Source: Christensenella sp. UBA5327 (GTDB lineage: Bacteria > Bacillota > Clostridia > Christensenellales > Aristaeellaceae). From it: a stretch of 17,535 nucleotides of DNA. A program made the position numbers and the translations under genes. The stretch spans positions 12,171 to 29,705 of the forward strand of contig DHQX01000033.1 of assembly GCA_002411105.1 (NCBI GenBank). Reading direction: 5' to 3'. Within the stretch, counting starts at the first letter, position 1; each line of letters starts with the position of its first letter. Below the pieces are notes generated by a model, which saw only the letters and a list, made by a program, of their open reading frames with translations, searched no databases and had not been told where the DNA came from. Shown piece by piece: positions 1-5,580 of this stretch.

Positions 1-320
1 TCAACGATGTCCTCCACCACCAAAACATCCTTGCCCAGTACATCGTGATCCAGATCCTTGAGAATACGGACCACGCCCGAGGTCTTGGTGCTGCTGCCGT
101 AGCTGGAGATGGCCATGAAGTCCGTGGTCACAGGCAGATCCACCTGGCGGAGGAGGTCAGTAAAAAACATCACAGCGCCCTTTAAAATACATATAAAAAC
201 CGGGGATTTTCCAGCATAATCCCTGGTGATCTGCTGCCCCATGCCTTCGACAGCCTTTCTGATCTCATCTTGGCTGATGAGCACTTTCTCCAGATCCCGC
301 TGTGCGGCCAATGCGTCCAT
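1..320 (-). CDS. hpt: Hypoxanthine phosphoribosyltransferase, N-terminal 106 codons (cut by window edge)
   Basis: Purine salvage enzyme that joins hypoxanthine or guanine to PRPP to give IMP or GMP in the cytoplasm. The reading frame starts at ATG 320 and is still open at position 1, so only the N-terminal part is present. Visible family features are the ILKGAVMF segment (about residues 45-52), the flexible-loop SSYGSSTKTSG (72-82) and VVEDIV at the edge (101-106), which is the beginning of the PRPP-binding loop. A GGAGG lies 11 nt upstream of the ATG, inside the 3' end of tilS, and only 3 nt separate the tilS stop from the hpt start, so the two are almost certainly cotranscribed. In Firmicutes the order tilS-hpt-ftsH is common; ftsH would lie beyond the left edge (inference). 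Confidence 0.93.
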   Translation of the reverse strand, partial: MDALAAQRDLEKVLISQDEIRKAVEGMGQQITRDYAGKSPVFICILKGAVMFFTDLLRQVDLPVTTDFMAISSYGSSTKTSGVVRILKDLDHDVLGKDVLVVEDIV

Positions 321-323
321 ATT

Positions 324-1661
324 CTACCCTTCCTCCGTCATTTGATGTAAATCCCCTGGCAGGGGCCCTTTGAAAACATACTGAATTCTATTTTGCGTCT
401 TCTCATCCACCGCCGCGGTCTGGGCACAGCCCAGGCCGATAGCCCAGAGGACCTGATTCCCCCTGGCATACACTGGCCAGAAGCGCCTGAAAGGCAAGTC
501 CACCTTCCGGTCACTCAGGTACTGTGCCATGCTCTGGGAACCCGTCATGCCCAGCGGAATGATCCGGTCCTCCCGGCACGCGTGCCGCAGCTGCGCGCCA
601 GCCAGTTTACCCGCGTCAAAGGTCTGCACCCGCTTTCCATCCCCCAGCCCCTGGGCAGCTGGAACTTTTTCAAGATGCCCTGTCAATGGCATATGCCGCT
701 GCTCAATATCAGCCGGGATGATGTGCAGGCGGCTGCGCGTGCACAGCGCGTGGGCATCGGCGGACAGATTCATTCTAACTGGCTTAGCCATATTTGGCAA
801 TGCGCACAGGGCATCTGTCTGCGGGCGGTCCAGATTGATTCCATATACACCGCATAGCCTGCGGATCAGGCGGCGCCTGAACGCCAGCGGTTGGGCCATA
901 AAAGGCGCTGTCAGCAAAAACACCATGGGTGAAACCAGGCTGGCGCTGCGGATAAGCCAGCGGTCCTCAAACTGTGCCCAGGCTTCTTCCTCATCCCCGA
1001 TGAGCTTTGCGGTTTGCGCCATGCGCACCAGGGCGCCCGGAGACAAGGCTTCTATTTCCGGTGAGATCCGGTAGCGGATGGCGTTTCTTAGCATGCGCTG
1101 GTCCTGGTTTGATTCATCCTCCACCCAGCTTTGACCGCGGCTTTTGAGATAGCCGATCAGGGCATCCTTTGAGGTCAGCAGAAGCGGCCGCCAGATGCAC
1201 CCGCTCAATTCCCCCATGGCGGCAAGCCCCGAGGGCCCGGTGCCATGCATCAGCCGCATCAGCATGGTTTCCGCCTGGTCAAACGCGTGGTGGGCCAGAG
1301 CAAGAACCTCAGCGCCGGTTTCACGCATTGCTTCTTCAAACGCCGCATACCGCACCTGACGCGCTTGGGCTTCCAGGCTGCCGCCAGCGGGCACCTGAAC
1401 ATCCTTGATCCTCAAAGGAACTGCAAGGCCCTTCAGCAGAGCGGCAAGCCAATTCGCCTCATCATCAGCCCCGGCGCGCAGATGATGGTTGACGTGAACG
1501 CAGTGCACCTCAAAGCCTTCATCTTGCTTTAGATCAAGCAGCGCAAACAACAGCGCCAGGGAATCCGCGCCGCCAGAAAGACCCAGCAAGATGCTATCAG
1601 GCGCACCGATGGCCTTGTAAGAAGCCCCTATCCTGTCAAGCAGTGTCCTTGTCCCATTCAT
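324..1661 (-). CDS. tilS: tRNA(Ile)-lysidine synthase
   Basis: Modifies C34 of the CAU-anticodon tRNA-Ile to lysidine using ATP and lysine, so that it reads AUA codons. The 445-aa product has the N-type ATP pyrophosphatase P-loop SGGADS at residues 29-34, followed by the HVNHHLR segment. Its C-terminal domain carries the typical DRIIPLGMTGSQ pattern near residue 370. ATG 1661 is the only upstream start, because an in-frame TAA lies just upstream. No Shine-Dalgarno sequence is placed to serve it. Instead a short ORF with a good ribosome site ends on this ATG (see 1658-1696). hpt follows after 3 nt. I found no convincing minus-strand promoter in the 150 bp shared with hsp20. Confidence 0.95.
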   Translation of the reverse strand: MNGTRTLLDRIGASYKAIGAPDSILLGLSGGADSLALLFALLDLKQDEGFEVHCVHVNHHLRAGADDEANWLAALLKGLAVPLRIKDVQVPAGGSLEAQARQVRYAAFEEAMRETGAEVLALAHHAFDQAETMLMRLMHGTGPSGLAAMGELSGCIWRPLLLTSKDALIGYLKSRGQSWVEDESNQDQRMLRNAIRYRISPEIEALSPGALVRMAQTAKLIGDEEEAWAQFEDRWLIRSASLVSPMVFLLTAPFMAQPLAFRRRLIRRLCGVYGINLDRPQTDALCALPNMAKPVRMNLSADAHALCTRSRLHIIPADIEQRHMPLTGHLEKVPAAQGLGDGKRVQTFDAGKLAGAQLRHACREDRIIPLGMTGSQSMAQYLSDRKVDLPFRRFWPVYARGNQVLWAIGLGCAQTAAVDEKTQNRIQYVFKGPLPGDLHQMTEEG

Positions 1662-1696
1662 GCGTTCATTGTAGAGGGTTTATTCTGTGTTTTCAA
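1658..1696 (-). CDS. Possible 12-codon leader ORF coupled to tilS
   Basis: A TTG at 1696, preceded by AAAGGAGG (1710-1703) at 6-nt spacing, opens a frame of 12 codons (MKTQNKPSTMNA). Its TGA overlaps the tilS start as ATGA. tilS has no ribosome site of its own, so termination-reinitiation from this ORF would explain how it is translated. No family can be assigned to so short a peptide. It could instead be a remnant of a lost upstream gene or a chance reading frame after a purine-rich stretch. Confidence 0.35.
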   Translation of the reverse strand: MKTQNKPSTMNA

Positions 1697-1739
1697 TATC
1701 CCCCTCCTTTGACAAGCCAACAAAAATATTTTCTGCAAC

Positions 1740-1756
1740 ATTGACTTTCTTTGACC
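1740..1756 (+). promoter_or_regulatory. Probable CtsR operator over the hsp20 -35
   Basis: The sequence ATTGACT-TTC-TTTGACC matches the reverse complement of the CtsR heptad repeat (RGTCAAA-NAN-RGTCAAA) at 14 of the 15 defined positions. The one mismatch is the first A. It covers the -35 hexamer (1741-1746), so binding would block RNA polymerase. CtsR is the class III heat-shock repressor of Firmicutes. A further single TTTGACA half-site lies at 1708-1714. Confidence 0.65.
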
Positions 1757-1770
1757 TTAATGGGTATAAT
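1741..1770 (+). promoter_or_regulatory. Sigma-A promoter of hsp20
   Basis: TTGACT (1741-1746), an 18-nt spacer and a consensus TATAAT (1765-1770). Transcription should begin near 1777, giving a leader of about 50 nt. That leader opens with a small hairpin (TCAGA-ATGC-TCTGA, 1778-1791). Confidence 0.8.
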
Positions 1771-1827
1771 AGGAGTGTCAGAATGCTCTGATGTGATGAA
1801 GAACTAATTTTGAGGAGGCAAAGATTT

Positions 1828-2295
1828 ATGTTCACCATGATCCCCTATCGCCGGTATCTGTCAAGCCCGGCCAAAGTGCTGGATTCCATGCTGTCGGATT
1901 CTTTTTTCCGCCCAATGAGCGATTCCCTCTTGGCCAACGGTTTCCGGGTTGATATCCGTGAAAAGGGCGACGCTTACCTAATGGAAGCAGAGCTTCCCGG
2001 CATGACAGAAGACCAGATCAACCTAACCGTGGATGACAATATGCTGACCATCAGCGCCGACATCCAGACCGAGGACAAGCAGGAGGACGGCAACCGCTAC
2101 TATTGCGAGCGCAGAACCGGACATGTGGAGCGCAGTTTCAACCTGGACGGCATCGATGTGGAAAGCATCGAGGCCAACTATAAGAACGGCATCCTATATG
2201 TCACCCTGCCCAAGGATAAACCCGTGGAAAAAACCGTCCGGAAGATCGCCATCAAAAGCGATGAGGCAAAGCTGGAAGCGGGCGAAAGCAAGTAA
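1828..2295 (+). CDS. hsp20: Small heat-shock protein, Hsp20/alpha-crystallin family
   Basis: ATP-independent holdase chaperone that forms oligomers and keeps unfolding proteins soluble. The 155-aa product has a short hydrophobic N-terminal arm with a SDSFFRPM-like segment. The alpha-crystallin domain runs from about residue 38 (FRVDIREKGDAYLMEAELPG) to about 132 and ends in the hallmark GILYVTLPK. An IAI (IxI) oligomerisation motif follows in the C-terminal tail. The start is ATG 1828, because GAGGAGG (1812-1818) lies 9 nt upstream. A TTG 18 nt earlier overlaps that ribosome site and is rejected. The gene is a single cistron with its own promoter, a CtsR-like operator and an intrinsic terminator, as expected for a heat-inducible gene. 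Confidence 0.96.
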   Translation: MFTMIPYRRYLSSPAKVLDSMLSDSFFRPMSDSLLANGFRVDIREKGDAYLMEAELPGMTEDQINLTVDDNMLTISADIQTEDKQEDGNRYYCERRTGHVERSFNLDGIDVESIEANYKNGILYVTLPKDKPVEKTVRKIAIKSDEAKLEAGESK

Positions 2296-2313
2296 TCCCA
2301 CAGACCAGTCACC

Positions 2314-2343
2314 AGGGGCTTTCAATAAGGAAGGCCCCTTTTT
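2314..2343 (+). terminator. Intrinsic terminator of hsp20
   Basis: A 10-bp stem (AGGGGCTTTC with GAAGGCCCCT, including one G-U pair) around a 6-nt loop (2324-2329) is followed by a run of five T (2339-2343). It starts 19 nt after the hsp20 stop codon. Confidence 0.88.
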
Positions 2344-2355
2344 ACTGGCCTGCCC

Positions 2356-2384
2356 TTGACGCCCGTTGGCGCTGACGGTACAAT
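2356..2384 (+). promoter_or_regulatory. Sigma-A promoter of the rhomboid-like gene
   Basis: TTGACG (2356-2361), a 17-nt spacer and TACAAT (2379-2384), lying between the hsp20 terminator and the next start codon. Predicted start of transcription is near 2391, which leaves a leader of about 26 nt. Confidence 0.7.
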
Positions 2385-2416
2385 TCCCTCACAGACTGGT
2401 TGCGAAGGGATACGAT

Positions 2417-3064
2417 ATGAAACTGCTTAATCAATTGGAACGGAAGCTCTACCGGCTGCGCATTGTGCCGTTTTTTCAGTATATCATCTTTGCCATGGCC
2501 GGCATTTATGTGCTGGATCTCCTGTTTCCAACCTTTCACCTGGTCACCAGGCTGTCTCTGTTCACAGCGCCTGTTTTCAGGGGGGAAGTATGGCGCCTGG
2601 TCACCTTCCTGATTGTACCGCCCTTTGGCAGGATTTTTGAGACCGCATTAAGCCTTTACTTCTTTTATTTTATTGGCACAGCGCTGGAAAGCCGCTGGGG
2701 GCCCAGGCGCTTTTTGTTGTTCTATGCTTTTGGGGCTGTCTTTGCCATCATCGCCGCCCTGTTGACAGGCTACGGCACCAACCTTTACCTCAACCTCTCC
2801 TTGTTTTTCGCCTTTGCCATCATGAACCCGGACTACCAGATCCTGCTGTTTTTTGTGTTGCCGATCAAAGTCAAATGGCTGGCCCTGCTCAATCTCCTTT
2901 TTTACATCGCCAGCCTTATCAATGGCCCCTGGTTTACCCGGGCTGCCATCATCGCCAGCTTCCTCCACATCATTCTGTTTTTTGGGGGTGACCTGCTCAA
3001 TACTGCCCGAAGCTCCATCAGCCAGTGGAAACGGCGGCAGCAGTTCAGAAAGAACAGCCGCTGA
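2417..3064 (+). CDS. Rhomboid-fold integral membrane protein, probably a divergent or inactive rhomboid
   Basis: A 215-aa protein with about six hydrophobic helices. Visible rhomboid-superfamily marks are GEVWRLVTF (56-64, the ExWR loop after helix 1) and GTALESRWGPRRFLLFY (87-103, the G-LE-WG-rf-Y segment). A histidine sits in the last helix (His184 in SFLHIILFFGG). The serine-protease motif GxSG is not present: the matching place reads NLSL (126-129). Ser128 may be retained but both glycines are gone, so it is either a pseudoprotease or a divergent enzyme. I recall clostridial homologues sharing the LPIKVKWLA loop, usually left as hypothetical or rhomboid-like. ATG 2417 is chosen because GAAGGGA lies just upstream; the longer ORF from 2366 would overlap the promoter. 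Substrate unknown. Single cistron, convergent with rnpB. Confidence 0.75.
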   Translation: MKLLNQLERKLYRLRIVPFFQYIIFAMAGIYVLDLLFPTFHLVTRLSLFTAPVFRGEVWRLVTFLIVPPFGRIFETALSLYFFYFIGTALESRWGPRRFLLFYAFGAVFAIIAALLTGYGTNLYLNLSLFFAFAIMNPDYQILLFFVLPIKVKWLALLNLLFYIASLINGPWFTRAAIIASFLHIILFFGGDLLNTARSSISQWKRRQQFRKNSR

Positions 3065-3075
3065 AGGACAGCAGC

Positions 3076-3103
3076 AAAAAAGCGCCCGCAAAGGCGCTTT
3101 TTT
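3076..3103. terminator. Bidirectional terminator between the rhomboid-like gene and rnpB
   Basis: A6-GCGCC, a 6-nt loop (CGCAAA on plus) and GGCGC-T6 form a symmetrical 11-bp stem. On the plus strand it ends the rhomboid-like gene 12 nt after its stop. On the minus strand the same element lies about 5 nt past the 3' end of RNase P RNA, again with a U6 tail. Confidence 0.92.
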
Positions 3104-3107
3104 ATTT

Positions 3108-3440
3108 CAATGAGCGCAGCCTGTAAGCCGAGTTCTGTCTGGAATGGCCATCTATCTGGGCAGCCAGTCGCCTGGATGCTCAAGCAAAGGTCGGGAACAG
3201 GACGGGCCGCCCTATGCGTTCCCAGTTTTCTTGCACCAAGTGGGGTTTACATGACGGACCAGTCGCCAGGCCGCCGGTGCGCTCTTACCGCACCTTTCCA
3301 CCCTTACCGGATCAAGCCGGCGGTATCTCTCTGTTGCACTTGCCTTGGAGTCGCCTCCACCAGCCGTTAGCTGGCACCCTGCCCTGTGGTGCTCGGACTT
3401 TCCTCATGCCTTAGGCACGCGGCCATTCAGCTGCCTCATC
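3108..3440 (-). ncRNA. rnpB: RNase P RNA, bacterial type A
   Basis: Catalytic RNA that removes the 5' leader of tRNA precursors together with the RnpA protein. The minus strand shows the conserved blocks in order: GAGGAAAGTCCGAGC, AGGGCAGGGTGCCAGCTAAC, CAACAGAGAGATACC, GTAAGGGTGGAAAGGTGCGG, GGTAAGAGCGCACCGGC, and ACAGAACTCGGCTTACAG near the 3' end. The 5' ATGAG-GCAGC pairs with the 3' GCTGC-G-CTCAT to form helix P1, which sets the ends at roughly 3440 and 3108. A P15/P16 arm aligns base for base in length with that of E. coli, which argues for type A rather than Bacillus type B. Reading frames crossing this region are spurious. It begins 10 nt after the zinc-ribbon gene and has its own -10 box. 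Confidence 0.95.
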
Positions 3441-3448
3441 AAAAAACA

Positions 3449-3454
3449 ATTATC
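3449..3454 (-). promoter_or_regulatory. Extended -10 promoter of rnpB
   Basis: On the minus strand GATAAT preceded by TGG (the TGn of an extended -10) lies 8 nt upstream of the predicted RNA 5' end at 3440. No good -35 is seen at 16-18 nt. The hexamer overlaps the TAA stop (3450-3452) of the zinc-ribbon gene. Confidence 0.55.
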
Positions 3455-4151
3455 CCAAAATCAGGCGCCCGCAGGTCTCACATTCCACTTGCTGGCCGGC
3501 CCGGATTTTATGCAGAACCGATGACGGGAAGGACATGTTGCACCCGCCGCACTGGCCGTCCACCAGTTTTGCCATGGGCGGTGTGCAGTGCTGCTTGATG
3601 GCGGTGTATTTAGCCAGATACTCCGGTTCAATCCCCTGCTTCTTCTCCTCCGCCTTTTTGCGAAGCTGCTCAAGAAGCTGGGATTTCTCCTTGTATTCCA
3701 GGTCATACTCCACCCTAAGGGCATCAAACTCTTCTTTGGATTTGATGGCCCTGAGCTTGGCGTCCCGCTGGCGGCGGTCACGGTCGGTGGCGCTTTTGCG
3801 CACATGGCGGATTTCCTGGTCGTAGTCGGTGAGGGTGGCGGTGAGCCGGTTGGCTTCTGCGATGAACTCGCCGATCTGCTGGCTGCCACTTGGCTGCTCC
3901 TCCTGGATGCGCTTTTGCAAGAGCTTGAGCTGATCATCCGCCAGGGAGATGGCATCCTTCAGCGCGTCCATGCGGTCAGACATGGCCATCACTTCGCTCT
4001 CGATGGTTCTCAGGCCATCCTGCTGATCCTTGATATAGTCCCGCAGTTTCAGCAGCTTCTGCCGCTTGGGGGACTGCTTGATGGACAGCGCCAGCATATC
4101 CGCTTCGTTGTCAGCGGTTTGATAATCCCATAACAAGTCTAACTGTGACAT
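3450..4151 (-). CDS. Coiled-coil protein with C-terminal C4 zinc ribbon (DUF164/zf-RING_7 type)
   Basis: The 233-aa product is charged and helical for about residues 15-175, with long coiled-coil stretches rich in K, E, Q and R. It ends in a zinc ribbon with two cysteine pairs, CGGC (201-204) and CETC (224-227). This is the usual layout of a widespread bacterial family thought to bind nucleic acid or act on ribosomes; I do not know its precise role. ATG 4151 has AAGGAGG a few bases upstream. It follows the Nif3-like gene after 18 nt, and the trmK-nif3-zinc ribbon order is often kept in Firmicutes. rnpB follows directly. Confidence 0.85.
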   Translation of the reverse strand: MSQLDLLWDYQTADNEADMLALSIKQSPKRQKLLKLRDYIKDQQDGLRTIESEVMAMSDRMDALKDAISLADDQLKLLQKRIQEEQPSGSQQIGEFIAEANRLTATLTDYDQEIRHVRKSATDRDRRQRDAKLRAIKSKEEFDALRVEYDLEYKEKSQLLEQLRKKAEEKKQGIEPEYLAKYTAIKQHCTPPMAKLVDGQCGGCNMSFPSSVLHKIRAGQQVECETCGRLILG

Positions 4152-4169
4152 ACTTCCTCCTTGCAGATT

Positions 4170-4943
4170 TCATTCCCGCAAATAAGGAATTTGCCGTGAT
4201 AAATCAACCTGCACATTGTATTTTAACGCATCCAGGCCGCTTTGTAAACCTTGTGCCAAAGCCGCCATCATCATTCTCTCGGTGGCAAAGTGTCCGCCCT
4301 CAAAAAGCACCAGGCCATTGGCTGCCGCTTCCACCGCGTGGTGATGGCGTACTTCACCGGTTAATAATGCGTCAGCCCCTGCTGAGAGCGCCGCGGAAAA
4401 GCCCTCGCTGTACGCGCCTCCGGCCGCCGCCAGGGTTTTGATCCGCTTCTCCCCCGCGCCATAGCGCACCACCGGGTTATCCAGGGTCTGGGCGATCAGG
4501 GCTTGCACCTCCCGGCTTGACAGGTCGCCGGGCAGATCGCCCATCACGGTATAGTCATCCACCTGGCGGATGTCCCTCAGACGCAGCTGCCGCATCATGG
4601 CTAGGCTGCCACTGAAGGTGGATTTATCCAGGTTGGTATGCGCAGCGATCAACCCAATGCCGCTTTTTATCAATAGCCCGGTGACCTTCGGCACATACCG
4701 GTCTTGGCGGAGGCTTGCCAGGGGCGTGAAAATCAGCGGATGATGGCTGATGATGAGCTCACACCCCCTCCGCTGCGCTTCCTCCACCACCTCGGGGGTT
4801 GCGTCAAGGGCCAGAAGGATGCCGTTCACTTCCTGGTCAGGATGCCCCATTTGCAGGCCGGCGTTGTCAAATTCCTCCTGGCTTTCAAAGGGCGCCGCGC
4901 TGTCCAGCCAGTCATAGACTGCCTGAATCGTCGCCTTTTTCAT
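4170..4943 (-). CDS. Nif3-like dinuclear metal-centre protein (YqfO family, short form)
   Basis: Toroidal hexameric metalloprotein of the NIF3/YqfO/YbgI family. The biochemical role is uncertain, although GTP cyclohydrolase-like activity has been proposed for some members. At 257 aa it is the short form, lacking the insert domain of the roughly 370-aa Bacillus protein. Metal-ligand motifs are visible: SHHP (His67, His68), AHTNLD (Asp106), and GHFATE (His218, Glu222). ATG 4943 is preferred because AAGGAG is 10 nt upstream; the TTG two codons earlier is only 4 nt from it. The start lies inside the end of trmK, a 32-bp overlap suggesting translational coupling. Confidence 0.9.
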   Translation of the reverse strand: MKKATIQAVYDWLDSAAPFESQEEFDNAGLQMGHPDQEVNGILLALDATPEVVEEAQRRGCELIISHHPLIFTPLASLRQDRYVPKVTGLLIKSGIGLIAAHTNLDKSTFSGSLAMMRQLRLRDIRQVDDYTVMGDLPGDLSSREVQALIAQTLDNPVVRYGAGEKRIKTLAAAGGAYSEGFSAALSAGADALLTGEVRHHHAVEAAANGLVLFEGGHFATERMMMAALAQGLQSGLDALKYNVQVDLSRQIPYLRE

Positions 4944-5580
4944 CCGCAATCATCTCCTTTATCCACTGTCTGTATTGTTCTGCTTCTTCGCCTTGCCAGC
5001 TGGAAGCCACCTTCAGCTGCCAGCGCAGATAGTCTGTCGGTGAGGCGGTGTCAGTGGCGCTTAAGCTGACGCCCAGGGCGCGCTCCCTGCCGCTCAGCCG
5101 CATCTCGCCTGGCATCGCTTGCCAGACGAGATAAAACCTGCCGTCAGCCTTCACCACGTATTCATGGCATATCCGGTAATGCCGCTTGGCCACAGCCTCC
5201 CTGAGCCTGGGCAGCTCTGTCTGGGGGCTTAGGATCAGCGTAGCGCCTTGTAAATCCACCTCCTGCGCCAGCATGTCAGCCATGGTGCCGCCGCCCATGC
5301 CGCTGATGATCACGGCGTCCATCGGCTCTGTCAGCGCGTGCAGGCCATCCGCGGCGCTGATGGTGACCCGGTCCCTCAGGCCCAGGCGATTAAAAAGTGC
5401 GCGCGCCTTAGCGCGCGACACTTCGCTCAAATCACTGGCGATCATCCTCTGGCATGTGCCGTGCCACAGCAGCCAGGCGGTGAGCTTCCCATGGTCACAG
5501 CCTATGTCCGCCGCAAGCTCGCAATCCGGCACACAGTCGGCAATGCGCCTCAGCCTTGCGTCAAGCTGCGGCAGCCTCAA
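4912..5580 (-). CDS. trmK: tRNA (adenine(22)-N(1))-methyltransferase
   Basis: SAM-dependent enzyme that makes m1A22 in tRNA, typical of Gram-positive bacteria. The 222-aa protein has a Rossmann methyltransferase core with motif I ADIGCDHGKL (24-33), ASDLSEVS for the ribose-binding acidic region, and SGMGGGTM (93-100), followed by a helical C-terminal arm. The only workable start is TTG 5580: an in-frame TGA lies immediately upstream, AAGGA sits 9 nt before it, and the codon overlaps the rpoD stop as TTGA. Its tail overlaps the Nif3-like gene by 32 bp. Confidence 0.92.
   Translation of the reverse strand: MRLPQLDARLRRIADCVPDCELAADIGCDHGKLTAWLLWHGTCQRMIASDLSEVSRAKARALFNRLGLRDRVTISAADGLHALTEPMDAVIISGMGGGTMADMLAQEVDLQGATLILSPQTELPRLREAVAKRHYRICHEYVVKADGRFYLVWQAMPGEMRLSGRERALGVSLSATDTASPTDYLRWQLKVASSWQGEEAEQYRQWIKEMIADEKGDDSGSL

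Noticed and set aside
1697..1740. Minus-strand promoter for tilS (TTGTTG-17-GATATT)
   Set aside because: The match is poor in both hexamers, and it would start transcription after the only good ribosome site in the leader.
3110..3598. Plus-strand ORFs across and just beyond the RNase P RNA
   Set aside because: The region is explained by the conserved RNase P RNA on the minus strand and the end of the zinc-ribbon gene.
5395..5425. GCGCGC-CTTA-GCGCGC inverted repeat
   Set aside because: It falls in trmK codons for an Arg/Ala-rich stretch (SRAKARAL) with high-GC codons; coding explains it.
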